Below, in pieces: positions 8,739 through 16,998 of a DNA stretch of 64,000 nt. Both the position numbers and the translations under genes were made by a program. This stretch comes from Acidobacteriaceae bacterium (GTDB lineage: Bacteria > Acidobacteriota > Terriglobia > Terriglobales > Acidobacteriaceae). Position 1 is the stretch's first letter. The number at the start of each line of letters is the position of its first letter. The notes beneath the pieces were generated by a model. That model saw only the letters and a program-made list of their open reading frames with translations. It made no database searches and was not told the origin of the DNA. The DNA lies in NCBI GenBank assembly GCA_027452245.1, contig DAIDGW010000029.1, positions 1 to 64,000 of the forward strand, in the 5' to 3' direction.

Positions 8739-9040
8739 GCTAATCTGCTGATGTAGTGGTGCTCACGATGCTGGAGAGACGCGTCTACAGTCTTTGCCGA
8801 TGGGTTTGACAGCCAACGTGACCAGTTCGTGACACATTATGACCACGCCTGCATTGTGCTTCCTTTCCTGCCCCAGACTGCAGGGGCCCGTCCTGCATGC
8901 CTTTCTGATTCATGGTTCCTCAACCGATCATTTGCGGCCACGGAAACCTTGTGATCTCAGTCACAAAAGGCGGTTGGAACGCCGTCCGGACTGTGGTAGC
9001 CTTTGGGCTCTGAGCCTCCCCCACACCATTCAATGACAAC
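8739..9040. other. Intergenic region between tRNA-Leu and the ECF sigma gene
   Basis: About 300 bases in which I see no credible gene on either strand. It presumably contains the promoter of the ECF sigma / kinase pair, but I could not recognise a convincing -35/-10 pair. Confidence 0.5.
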
Positions 9041-9631
9041 ATGGTAGGCTCGTCGGACCCTTCGCAGCAGATCACCAGATTGCTCCGCGCCTGGGAGCAG
9101 GGGGACCAGAGTGCGCTCGAACAACTGACGCCGCTGGTCTATGACGAATTGCGCAGTCTGGCGCGCCGCCGAATGTCGCGGGAGAAGGAAGGGCATACGC
9201 TGCAGGCGACGGCCTTGATTCACGAAGTCTACCTGCGATTGGTAGAGTTTCATGATTTCCACTGGAAGGATCGCGCTCATTTTTTCGCAGTCTGCGCCCG
9301 GCTTATGCGACGCATTCTGGTGGACTGCGCACGATCGCGAAATTCCCTGAAGCGCGGTGGGCAAAACGAACGACTGACCCTTGTGGACAGTGCTGTTGCT
9401 TCTCCTGAATACGATATGCAACTGCTGGATCTGGAGTCTGCGCTCGGAAAGCTGGCGCAGATTGATTCCCGAAAAACCAGCATCGTCGAATTACGCTTCT
9501 TCGGTGGGCTGACTGTGGAGGAAACGGCCGAGGTGCTGCAACTGTCGACCGACACGGTGATGCGCGACTGGAGCCTGGCGCGCGGATGGCTGCTTCGCGA
9601 GATGGACCACGGGCAAAGCCATGCTGATTGA
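9041..9631 (+). CDS. ECF-family RNA polymerase sigma factor, kinase-associated
   Basis: 196 residues with sigma-70 region 2 (DELRSLARRRMSREKEGHTLQATALIHEVYLRL) and region 4 (ELRFFGGLTVEETAEVLQLSTDTVMRDWSLARGWL). The HTLQATALIHEVYLRL motif is typical of the ECF subfamily found beside Ser/Thr kinase genes in Acidobacteria and Planctomycetes. The kinase start overlaps its last 11 bases, so the two are translationally coupled. The kinase may control this sigma factor or act in the same signalling route (inference from context; no classical anti-sigma gene is adjacent). Confidence 0.92.
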   Translation: MVGSSDPSQQITRLLRAWEQGDQSALEQLTPLVYDELRSLARRRMSREKEGHTLQATALIHEVYLRLVEFHDFHWKDRAHFFAVCARLMRRILVDCARSRNSLKRGGQNERLTLVDSAVASPEYDMQLLDLESALGKLAQIDSRKTSIVELRFFGGLTVEETAEVLQLSTDTVMRDWSLARGWLLREMDHGQSHAD

Positions 9632-12257
9632 CCGCTGGAGCCGAATCGAACAACTCTACGCCGAGGCCATGGAGCGCGATGCGGCGGAGCGGGCGGCTTT
9701 CCTGGATCGGGCTTGCGTCGGTGATGAGGACTTGCGCGATGAACTCGAATCATTGCTGGCTTATGCGTCGCAGACTGGGAAGTTCATCGACCTGCCTCTT
9801 TTGAACGTTGCTGAAGACATCCTCACATCCGAAGATCGTGAGAATTCGCTCCTTCGGAGCCGGCCTTTAATAGGAGAGAGCCTTGGAGCATACCGTATCG
9901 TCTCCAAGGTCGGTACCGGCGGTATGGGAGAAGTCTTTCGCGCGGTACGCGATGACGACGTGTACCAAAAGAATGTTGCCATCAAGTTGGTAGGTGCAAG
10001 CGTACGCTCGCCTTACTTCATCAACCGCTTCAAAACCGAGCGACAGATTCTGGCCAACCTGGACCACTCCAATATTGCGCGCTTATATGACGGCGGAACA
10101 ACCACCGATGGCATTCCGTACCTCGTCATGGAATACGTGGAAGGCGAACCCGTCACCAGATATTGCAATCGCCGTCGGCTTTCGATTACGGAGCGCCTCA
10201 GACTTTTTCTCCAAGTCTGTTCGGCGGTGCAGTACGCACATCAACATCTGATCATTCATCGCGACATCAAACCCGATAACATCCTGGTCACCTCTGATGG
10301 AGTGGCGAAGTTGATGGATTTCGGCATCGCCAAAATCCTCGATACGGCGGCTGATCCCGATCCGAGCACTCCGACAATTACCTCGCTGCGTGCCTTCACG
10401 CCCGCGTATGCCAGTCCGGAACAGGTTAAAGGGGACGCGATCACAACTGCCAGTGACGTTTACTCGCTTGGGGTGGTGCTCTACGAGATGCTGACACAGC
10501 GCGCACCGTATCGCTTCACAAATCGGAGCGCCCACGAAGTTGCGCGCGCGATCTGCGAAGCAGAGCCCATGAAACCCAGCACAGCCATAACTGTTAGAGA
10601 GAAGTCAACGCGGGAATCAGATGAAATTGAACTCGATGAGGACAAACGCTCACGCGAGAGAACCAGAAAAATGCTCCGCGGAGATTTAGACAACATTCTG
10701 CTCATGGCTCTGCGCAAGGAACCCGGGTCCCGCTATGGTTCGGTTGAGCAATTCAAGGACGATATCCAGCGACACCTAAATCAACAGCCGATTATGGCGC
10801 GCCGCAACACAATACGATATCGCGCATCAAAGTTTGTATCGCGGCATAAAGTGGGGGTTGCTGGGGGAGCGGTTGCCGCCGCATTGCTGACCGTCGGCAT
10901 TTCAGGGGTTTTGTATGAAGCGCATGTGGCGCAACTCGAGCGCGCACGGGCCGAGGCGCGGTTTGATCAGGTACGAAAAATCGCTCACTCCCTGATGTTT
11001 GAAATTCATGACAGCATCCGCGATCTCCCGGGTTCGACCCCCGCAAGAAAGCTGCTGGTCGATGAAGGCTTGCAATACCTCGATGTTCTGGCGAAAGATG
11101 CGGGCGACAATCCAAAACTACAGCGCGAACTGGCCGCAGCCTATGAGCGCATGGGAGACGTGCAGGGATATACGTATCGCTCCAACCTCGGCGATACGGC
11201 GGACGCCATGGAAAGTTATGAAAAAGCGCTGGACTTGAGAGAAATCCTTGCAAGCGCAAATCCTAACGACGCGGTCGCGAAAGAGGAATTGGCAGGCAGC
11301 TATCAAAAGGTGGCGGATTCACTTCGCTCGCGAGGATTGACGGCAGAAGCGCTGACCAGAGCCCAGCAAGCTCTAGTCATTCGCACGAAGTTGGCCGCAG
11401 CGAACCCTAAATCGGAAAGCGCGCGCTACAGTCTGGCAAGCTGTGAGTTGCTCATCGGCGATGTACAGACAGAATTGCCCGACTGGCCAGGGGCGCTGCG
11501 CTCCTTTCAAACCGGGTTCAGCATTTTCCAGTCATTGGCACAGAAACATCCGAACTTGGTGTCGTATCGGCGAATGGTCTCGGTTTCTTTCTCAAAAATC
11601 GGTTTTGTGTACGAAAACACCGGGCGTCTGCCGGACGCTCTGCGGCAATATCGCGCCGCGGCGGTAGTCCTCAAGCCACTCGCTGCGGCTTCGCCATCGA
11701 ATACTCTGCTGCAGCGGAACCTGGCTATTGTCGACCTGGATGTAGGAGACATGCTGGTGAAATTGGGCAACGCAGAGGGGCTGAAGATGTTGCGGCAGGC
11801 GGCGATGGTTTCAGAATTGCTGGCCTCGAAGGATGCAGCCGATAAAAGGTCAGATCGTGATCTGGGCCTGATCTACGGTTCTTTGGCGGATGCCGAGAGC
11901 AAGTTCGGCAGTTCTAAGCGCGCTTTGAAATACTATGAGCAGGCAGTGAAAAGAACCAAAGATCGGGTTTTAGCTGATCCACAGAACGTGGACGGCCAGG
12001 AGTTTCTGGCCGAGGCGTATCAGCATCTGGGTGAGTTCTATGAGTCCATGGGGTCTCGCGTGCATCTTGAGAAATCCCGTGCTGCGCTGTGCCAGAGAGC
12101 CCGTCAGAATCTGCAAAACGGACTCAATGTCTGGCTCAATATAAAAGAGCCGATCTCGAATCGTGGAAAGCAGGATCTAGCCGAACTGCATCGTGACCTT
12201 GCGGACTGTGACTCGCACTTGCAAAAAGCCACGCATCCAGACCATGCCCATATATAG
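9621..12257 (+). CDS. Transmembrane Ser/Thr protein kinase with TPR sensor region
   Basis: 878 residues. An N-terminal helical segment of about 85 residues is followed by a PknB-type kinase domain (about 91-380). That domain has the glycine loop VGTGGMGEVFRAV, catalytic Lys122 in VAIK, HRDIKPDN at 213-220, DFG at 233-235 and ASPEQ. A single membrane helix follows near 411-435. The C-terminal half consists of tetratricopeptide-like repeats that probably face the periplasm and bind proteins or peptides. All catalytic residues are present, so an active kinase is expected. It overlaps the upstream ECF sigma gene, which suggests one signalling module. Confidence 0.95.
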   Translation: MLIDRWSRIEQLYAEAMERDAAERAAFLDRACVGDEDLRDELESLLAYASQTGKFIDLPLLNVAEDILTSEDRENSLLRSRPLIGESLGAYRIVSKVGTGGMGEVFRAVRDDDVYQKNVAIKLVGASVRSPYFINRFKTERQILANLDHSNIARLYDGGTTTDGIPYLVMEYVEGEPVTRYCNRRRLSITERLRLFLQVCSAVQYAHQHLIIHRDIKPDNILVTSDGVAKLMDFGIAKILDTAADPDPSTPTITSLRAFTPAYASPEQVKGDAITTASDVYSLGVVLYEMLTQRAPYRFTNRSAHEVARAICEAEPMKPSTAITVREKSTRESDEIELDEDKRSRERTRKMLRGDLDNILLMALRKEPGSRYGSVEQFKDDIQRHLNQQPIMARRNTIRYRASKFVSRHKVGVAGGAVAAALLTVGISGVLYEAHVAQLERARAEARFDQVRKIAHSLMFEIHDSIRDLPGSTPARKLLVDEGLQYLDVLAKDAGDNPKLQRELAAAYERMGDVQGYTYRSNLGDTADAMESYEKALDLREILASANPNDAVAKEELAGSYQKVADSLRSRGLTAEALTRAQQALVIRTKLAAANPKSESARYSLASCELLIGDVQTELPDWPGALRSFQTGFSIFQSLAQKHPNLVSYRRMVSVSFSKIGFVYENTGRLPDALRQYRAAAVVLKPLAAASPSNTLLQRNLAIVDLDVGDMLVKLGNAEGLKMLRQAAMVSELLASKDAADKRSDRDLGLIYGSLADAESKFGSSKRALKYYEQAVKRTKDRVLADPQNVDGQEFLAEAYQHLGEFYESMGSRVHLEKSRAALCQRARQNLQNGLNVWLNIKEPISNRGKQDLAELHRDLADCDSHLQKATHPDHAHI

Positions 12258-12444
12258 TAGCCCATCTCGTCAGATGCGCGATTCCGGAAAGATCTGCCTT
12301 GAGAATATCCGGAATCATTCTGAAAGCGGTCGGGATGGATCATTCAATGTTATCTCTGTCCAGGTGTACAGATCGCCCTATAATCCCAGTACATCAAAGG
12401 ACGCCCCAGGATGTAGAACTCAAACCGTGTCAGAGCGTCAATCC

Positions 12445-13032
12445 ATGAATAGAACTAATCCCAAAGTTGATGACGTTTTGCGGAGAGCTACAAAGTGGCA
12501 GCAGGAATTTGAGAGCTTGCGGGCGGTCGTGCTTGATTGTCAGCTGGTCGAGGAATTGAAGTGGCATCAGCCGTGCTACACGCTTGAAGGCAAAAACATT
12601 GTGTTGATCCACGGATTCAAAGAATACTGTGCGCTCTTATTTTTCAAAGGCGCGTTGTTAAACGATCCCAAGCACATTCTGGTCCAACAGACCGAGAACG
12701 TGCAGGCCGGACGTCAGATTCGATTCACGAATGTTCGGGAAATCATCAAGATGAAACCCGTCCTGAAGGCCTATATTCAGGAGGCCATCGCGGTAGAAAA
12801 ATCCGGATTGAAAGTAAAACTAAAGAAAACTTCCGAATTCACGGTTCCCGAAGAATTTCAAAATAAGCTGAACGAAATCCCTGGCTTGAAACGTGCTTTT
12901 GCTGCGCTGACGCCCGGACGCCAGAGAGGTTATCTCTTTTACTTTTCTCAAGCGAAGCTATCAAAAACACGGCAGGCAAGAGTGGAAAGATGTTTGCCGC
13001 AGATTTTCAACGGAAAGGGAATAGATGACTAG
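12445..13032 (+). CDS. YdeI/OmpD-associated family protein (DUF1801-like)
   Basis: 195 residues. An N-terminal DUF1801-type domain (KVDDVLRRATKWQQEFESLRAVVLDC, then ELKWHQPCYTLEGKNIVLIHGFKEYCALLFFKGALL) is followed by the YdeI C-terminal segment (ALTPGRQRGYLFYFSQAKLSKTRQARVERCLPQI). Family members are small cytosolic proteins of poorly defined function linked to peptide resistance and membrane stress. The frame is open upstream; the ATG at 12445 gives the normal family N-terminus. A GTG at 12427 is an alternative. Confidence 0.88.
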   Translation: MNRTNPKVDDVLRRATKWQQEFESLRAVVLDCQLVEELKWHQPCYTLEGKNIVLIHGFKEYCALLFFKGALLNDPKHILVQQTENVQAGRQIRFTNVREIIKMKPVLKAYIQEAIAVEKSGLKVKLKKTSEFTVPEEFQNKLNEIPGLKRAFAALTPGRQRGYLFYFSQAKLSKTRQARVERCLPQIFNGKGIDD

Positions 13033-13165
13033 CGGATTCACCACGAAATACGCTAGCCAAGATTCCCGTGCATTCTACGAAAATCGCCGGAGGCGTCACG
13101 GTCGACCGTGCTACTCAGCAATCACCCGTGCTTGCGTGGTCCAATTTGCCTCAACACTGACCTTC

Positions 13166-14065
13166 TCAACTTTCTGGTGATTTCTCGAGAACTGCAAGTT
13201 CGAGTGTCTGCAGAGTGGCTGGGTCGGCGATCACATCGACGGTGGCAATCTTCCCCCGTATGAGAGAGAAGCGCAGAACTCTCTTCAGCTTGCCCCGCGG
13301 AGCCCAGACAAGTCCTACGGCTCCGTCGACCAGCATGGGCTGAATGAAGCCGGTGAGTAGTCGCGAGAACGCGATGGCGCCCTTGGCCCAGTTTTGCGCT
13401 CCACGAATCTCTCTCGGCTTGCCAGGCTGAGCTGCAGCCTCATCGACGCGGACAATGACGTCTGGATCCAGCACAGCAATGAGCCCTTCAAAATCTCCGT
13501 GCCGCAGGGCGGTCAAAAAGGCATTCACGGCCTGCCGCTGTTCGGTGAGATTCGACTTGGGAACGGCAGGCACTCCTTGCACGCGCCGGCGCGCGCGGCT
13601 GGCCAATTGCCGCGCGGCAGCAGGAGAACGCCCGAGAATGGAGGCAACTTCCTCGAAGGAAACGGCAAACATGTCGTGCAGTACGAAAGCCAGGCGTTCC
13701 GCGGGAGCAAGCCTCTCAAGCACAACCAACACTGCAAGGCCAACCGAGTCGGCCAGTAGCGTCTCCTGCTCGGGGCTGGGTACGCTGCTGGCGATCGGAT
13801 CTGGGGCGTTGTCCTCAAGACCGTCTTCTCGCCGCGATGTGCGCGAGCGCAGCATGTCGAGGCACACTCTCGCCACCACCGTGGTCAGCCAGCCCCGGAA
13901 ATTCTCGATTCTTCCAGCATCGGAACGGCTGAGACGCAGCCATGCTTCCTGTACGGCGTCATCTGCTTCGCTAAGCGAGCCGAGCATGCGATAAGCCACG
14001 CCTCGCAGATGACTGCGATTCTCTTCGAAATGCGAAGCCAGCCGCATTTGGTTTTCTTCTGTCAC
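13166..14065 (-). CDS. ECF41-type RNA polymerase sigma factor with SnoaL-like C-terminal domain
   Basis: About 299 residues. Sigma region 2 (FEENRSHLRGVAYRMLGSLSEADDAVQEAWLRL) and region 4 (VLERLAPAERLAFVLHDMFAVSFEEVASILGRSPAAARQLASRARRRV) are followed by an extension of about 110 residues of the SnoaL/NTF2-like fold. That extension is diagnostic of ECF41 (SigJ-like) factors, where it replaces a separate anti-sigma factor. The DGGGR-like motif of the family is degenerate here (VDEAAAQPGK). The likely start is GTG at 14065 with GAGG upstream; ATG at 14047 is an alternative. It is divergent from the carboxymuconolactone-decarboxylase-like gene, the classical ECF41 partner. Confidence 0.93.
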   Translation of the reverse strand: MTEENQMRLASHFEENRSHLRGVAYRMLGSLSEADDAVQEAWLRLSRSDAGRIENFRGWLTTVVARVCLDMLRSRTSRREDGLEDNAPDPIASSVPSPEQETLLADSVGLAVLVVLERLAPAERLAFVLHDMFAVSFEEVASILGRSPAAARQLASRARRRVQGVPAVPKSNLTEQRQAVNAFLTALRHGDFEGLIAVLDPDVIVRVDEAAAQPGKPREIRGAQNWAKGAIAFSRLLTGFIQPMLVDGAVGLVWAPRGKLKRVLRFSLIRGKIATVDVIADPATLQTLELAVLEKSPES

Positions 14066-14086
14066 ATTTCCTCGTTGTGTTCCGTC
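14060..14086 (+). promoter_or_regulatory. Predicted ECF41-dependent promoter
   Basis: TGTCACA at 14060-14066, a 16-base spacer, then CGTC at 14083-14086. This matches the -35/-10 pair reported for ECF41 sigma factors. It points toward the partner gene starting at 14138 and overlaps the first codons of the sigma gene on the other strand. The sigma factor would therefore drive its partner. Confidence 0.75.
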
Positions 14087-14137
14087 ACTGTGATGACGAA
14101 TCAAATCCACTTTATGTGACAAGGAGAACCCACAATC

Positions 14138-14632
14138 ATGCAAGCCCGAATGAAAAATCCCGCCATGATCATCCCTGGAGCCCTCCAGGCTCTGCAATCC
14201 TTGGCCAGGTTTCCTGAGCAGGGAGGCGTACCCCGGCGCACGCTGGATCTGGTCCATTTGCGCGTCAGCCAGATTAACGGCTGCAGCGTTTGCGTGGATC
14301 TAAGCTTTCGGAGCGCCTCGAGCAGCATAGATGAGGGCATCTTTGCCGTGTCCGCGTGGCGTGACGCCCCCTATTTCACGGATGCTGAACGTGCGGCACT
14401 GGCTTTGGCGGAATCGGTAACCCGCCTGAGTGACAGGTCCGATCCAGTGCCAGACCATATCTGGGGAGAAGCCGTTCGCCACTACGACGAAAAGGCGCTT
14501 GCCGCCCTCATACTCTGGATCGCGATGACGAATACCTGGAATCGTTTAAACGTCACTACCAGACAGGTGGCGGCCGAATGGTTCAAGTCAGCAGACGCAC
14601 GCGAGTGGGTCGAAGCCCGCGCCTCCCGCTGA
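14138..14632 (+). CDS. Carboxymuconolactone decarboxylase / AhpD-like protein (ECF41 partner)
   Basis: 164 residues with the AhpD-like fold: VHLRVSQINGCSVCVDLSFRSA carries the CxxC redox pair, with a following aspartate where AhpD enzymes have a histidine-containing relay. Then come DAPYFTDAERAALALAESVTRLS and an Asn-rich NTWNRLNV segment. Members act as alkylhydroperoxidase-like thiol reductants or are of unknown role. In ECF41 loci this family is the usual sole target of the sigma factor. The start has AAGGAG nine bases upstream. A hairpin terminator follows. Confidence 0.92.
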   Translation: MQARMKNPAMIIPGALQALQSLARFPEQGGVPRRTLDLVHLRVSQINGCSVCVDLSFRSASSSIDEGIFAVSAWRDAPYFTDAERAALALAESVTRLSDRSDPVPDHIWGEAVRHYDEKALAALILWIAMTNTWNRLNVTTRQVAAEWFKSADAREWVEARASR

Positions 14633-14638
14633 GAAGAG

Positions 14639-14680
14639 GCGCAGTCATCACAAACCATCGGTGACTGCGCTTGATCTATT
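14639..14680 (+). terminator. Hairpin terminator after the CMD-family gene
   Basis: GCGCAGTCA (14639-14647) pairs perfectly with TGACTGCGC (14662-14670) across a 14-base loop. A T-rich stretch (TTGATCTATTTT) follows. It begins 6 bases after the CMD-family stop codon. Confidence 0.6.
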
Positions 14681-14774
14681 TTCCGGGAAACGACGAGGCC
14701 GACTCTTTGTGGTTATTCTGGCGGAGATGATAGAAATTTGTGAGGTCTGAAGAAACGGATCCGTAAGGTGGAAT

Positions 14775-15422
14775 ATGCTCTTTAATTTTTCAGCCATTTC
14801 ATCGAGAGAGCGCTACAAACTTCTGCTGTCTGTAGTGGTCCCGCGCCCTATTGCCTGGGTTGTCAGCCTTGATCTCGACGGTGTTTTAAATGCTGCGCCG
14901 TTTTCTTTCTTTAACGTATTTGCTTCAGATCCGGCGGTCGTCGGTATCGGCGTTGGAAGTTACGATGCTGGCCGCCCGAAGGATACACGCCGTAACATTC
15001 GCGATACTCGCGAATTTGTAGTCAACCTTGTGTCCGAGGAAATGGCGGAGGCAATGAACATTACGGCCATCGAGTTCGAGGCCGGGACCAGCGAACTAGT
15101 TGAGGCCGAGCTCGAAACGATTCCGTCAGTGCACGTAAAGCCGCCTCGTATCGCTGGCGCCCCGGCCGCAATGGAATGCGAATTGATGCAGATCGTCGAC
15201 CTTGGGCCTGAGGCGGGCCTGATCCTTGGTCGGGTACTCGCCTTGCATATCCAAGATGAGTTCGTGATTGATCCGGTCAGAAACTACATCGATACGCCAA
15301 GGTTGAAACTTATCGGCCGCATGCACGCCAGTGGTTGGTACGCGCGAACGTCGGAGCTGTTCCAAATGAGCCGGATTTCTGTGGCAGACTGGGCGCGAAA
15401 GAAGAAAGCCGGGGATATTTAG
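14775..15422 (+). CDS. Flavin reductase-like domain protein
   Basis: 215 residues of the FMN-binding split-barrel (flavin reductase / NtaB-DIM6 type). It opens with VVVPRPIAWVVSLDLDGVLNAAPFSFFNVFASDPAVVGIG and continues with KDTRRNIRDTREFVVNLV, the nucleotide-binding pattern of the family. These proteins reduce or bind flavin for partner monooxygenases. No partner oxygenase is adjacent, so the substrate system is unknown. Transcribed alone and convergent with the cytochrome c gene. Confidence 0.88.
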   Translation: MLFNFSAISSRERYKLLLSVVVPRPIAWVVSLDLDGVLNAAPFSFFNVFASDPAVVGIGVGSYDAGRPKDTRRNIRDTREFVVNLVSEEMAEAMNITAIEFEAGTSELVEAELETIPSVHVKPPRIAGAPAAMECELMQIVDLGPEAGLILGRVLALHIQDEFVIDPVRNYIDTPRLKLIGRMHASGWYARTSELFQMSRISVADWARKKKAGDI

Positions 15423-15460
15423 CTCGACGATGATCATCCTGCGGTGATCCTAAAAACCTA

Positions 15461-15490
15461 AGCGGCGATGCTGTACGAGCCGTCGCCGCT
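15461..15490. terminator. Possible bidirectional terminator hairpin
   Basis: AGCGGCGA (15461-15468) and TCGCCGCT (15483-15490) are perfect complements with a 14-base loop, between two convergent genes. The flanks are only weakly T-rich, so it is a modest candidate. Confidence 0.4.
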
Positions 15491-15524
15491 CTATTCGAAA
15501 CGTGCTTTCCGTTACATCTGCAAT

Positions 15525-16091
15525 CTATTTGTGGGTTGCGGGTGCCGGCGCTACCGGAGCCGGCGCCTTCTCACCGGGCAGAGCCTCCGGAGACGCGAGC
15601 TCATCCTTCACGCTGGCGGGCAATTTGTCTGCGTCTGCTAAGAGAAGGCTCACCTGCCACATTTGGTCTTCCGAAAGTGTTTTTTTGAATCCCGGCATCC
15701 CGGTCAGGCGAATGCCATTCGCCACCTTCCAGTAGGTTTCTCCCGGAGGATCGTCCGTGACGCCCTTTCCTTGCAGCAATTTGGGCGGCTTGGGAAACTC
15801 ACCTTGACCAACATTGGTTTGCGGGCCCGCGGGCATCCCGTGGCAGACGGCGCAATTATCGCGGTACACTTGGGCGCCCGCAGAGTATGTTGCCTCGTTT
15901 CCCTGCATCGGAACGGATTTCGGCATCTCGCGGTCAATCTTGGCGTGAAGCGCTGTGTTCGCCATGAACTTCTCAAATGGCATAGGAGCCGAATACACCG
16001 AGACGGGAGCGAATCCGAACGCGAAATATACGTAGCCGGCGAGCGCTACAATGCACCAGCCGATGATCAATCCCAGAATGAACGTCTTCAA
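15525..16091 (-). CDS. Membrane-anchored c-type cytochrome
   Basis: About 188 residues. One N-terminal membrane helix (FILGLIIGWCIVALAGYVYFAFGFA) is followed by a periplasmic class I cytochrome c domain with a single heme motif CAVCH (Cys80, Cys83, His84), a probable Met ligand in RLTGMPGF, and a Pro/Ala-rich tail. It carries electrons in a respiratory chain. The frame is open further upstream, but a TTG at 16091 with GGAGGG five bases before it is clearly the start. Partner complex not visible. Confidence 0.9.
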   Translation of the reverse strand: MKTFILGLIIGWCIVALAGYVYFAFGFAPVSVYSAPMPFEKFMANTALHAKIDREMPKSVPMQGNEATYSAGAQVYRDNCAVCHGMPAGPQTNVGQGEFPKPPKLLQGKGVTDDPPGETYWKVANGIRLTGMPGFKKTLSEDQMWQVSLLLADADKLPASVKDELASPEALPGEKAPAPVAPAPATHK

Positions 16092-16238
16092 TCGAACCCT
16101 CCGTAGCTGATAGTTGACTGCACACTTCGGGGAAGCTTTGCTTTGAGGGATACTATACACTCCGCACGAATCTGCCGCTGCTCCAACACGTATTCTTCTG
16201 CAGACACATCGCTGCTAAGATTCAGGTATATTTCAGGT

Positions 16239-16838
16239 TCACTTCGTCTGCATGGGAGGCTGTGCCGCAAGAAAATAGCTGTACGTGCCGATATGAAGCG
16301 GAGCCTTTGTAGTCCAGTCATGCTGCATCAGGAACTGCGTAACTTCGGCCTCTGTGAGGCGATGATTCGCGGGTGGACCGGGCGGGGAATCCATGTCAGC
16401 GCGCCAATCTAGCACCGCAAGCAATCCGTTCGGGGATAGGATGCGTGCGCTTTCTTTGAGAGCGGCTTCCCGGTCGTCCAGTTCATGCCAGACATTTGCG
16501 ATTAGCACAAGATCGACCGAAGCCGTAGGCAGGGAAGTCTCGCCGGCGTCGCCTTGCACCAGTTCGATGTTGCGGGGAGCGTCTGGAGTCTCCAGTTTTG
16601 CCCGTAGCAACTTCAGCATCTCGGGCTGAAGGTCAACCGCGTAGACTTTTCCTGCGGGACCGATTGCATGCGCCATCGGAATGGCGAAGTAGCCCGTACC
16701 GGCACCCACATCGGCAATACGCATGCCCGGATGTATAGCTGACGCTCGTAGGACATCGGTGACAGGCAGCCAGGTTTTTCGTTCCGGATCTTCCAGCCTG
16801 TGGGCCTGATGGGCCTTGAAAACACGCTCTCCCCTCAT
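16239..16838 (-). CDS. Class I SAM-dependent methyltransferase
   Basis: About 199 residues. It has SAM-binding motif I IADVGAGTGYFAIPMA, the acidic loop VYAVDLQPEMLKLL, motif II-like DLVLIANVWHELDDREAAL and a post-motif ARILSPNGLLAVLDW. It resembles UbiE/YrrT-type small-molecule methyltransferases. It lacks the three conserved cysteines of arsenite methyltransferase, so ArsM is unlikely despite the ArsR-type regulator at the head of the operon. ATG 16838 is preferred over the longer frame because it starts 4 bases after the extended tiny upstream gene. Substrate unknown. Confidence 0.85.
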   Translation of the reverse strand: MRGERVFKAHQAHRLEDPERKTWLPVTDVLRASAIHPGMRIADVGAGTGYFAIPMAHAIGPAGKVYAVDLQPEMLKLLRAKLETPDAPRNIELVQGDAGETSLPTASVDLVLIANVWHELDDREAALKESARILSPNGLLAVLDWRADMDSPPGPPANHRLTEAEVTQFLMQHDWTTKAPLHIGTYSYFLAAQPPMQTK

Positions 16839-16875
16839 GCGTTCAGCGGTTTTCCTTCTGTGCGGACTGATCTCT

Positions 16876-16892
16876 CCGTCGAGACTCGACAG
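16876..16892 (-). promoter_or_regulatory. SECIS-like hairpin after an in-frame UGA
   Basis: Downstream of the TGA at 16911-16909 the minus strand forms a 7-base-pair stem (CTGTCGA / TCGACGG) closed by the three-base loop GTC. The loop starts 23 bases after the TGA. This fits the published bacterial SECIS model (loop 16-37 bases after UGA, short upper stem, G early in the loop). It is a candidate only. Confidence 0.35.
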
Positions 16893-16908
16893 AACAGGAT
16901 TTTGCGCC

Positions 16909-16998
16909 TCATGTTGGCACCCCAAGCTTCGGTAGAAGCCATTGCGTCAGGCCGATGTAGACCACCAGAAAAAGAACAATCCATACCCAATCGGGCAT
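16909..16998 (-). CDS. Tiny single-helix membrane protein, possible selenoprotein (reads to 16843 if UGA is decoded)
   Basis: 29 codons: MPDWVWIVLFLVVYIG opens one membrane helix and the product ends LLPKLGVPT before a TGA. The start is supported by AAGGAG exactly eight bases upstream, inside the end of the arsR gene. The ATG directly follows the arsR stop. The same frame continues past the TGA as GAKSCSVESRRRDQ... for 21 more codons and stops 4 bases before the methyltransferase ATG. A SECIS-like hairpin sits in the right place. Read through, the protein is 51 residues with a Sec-x4-Cys pair. Function unknown. No selenocysteine machinery is visible in this window. Confidence 0.6.
   Translation of the reverse strand: MPDWVWIVLFLVVYIGLTQWLLPKLGVPT

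Noticed and set aside
16239-16838. Arsenite methyltransferase (ArsM) from the ArsR neighbour
   Set aside because: The three conserved cysteines of ArsM are missing.
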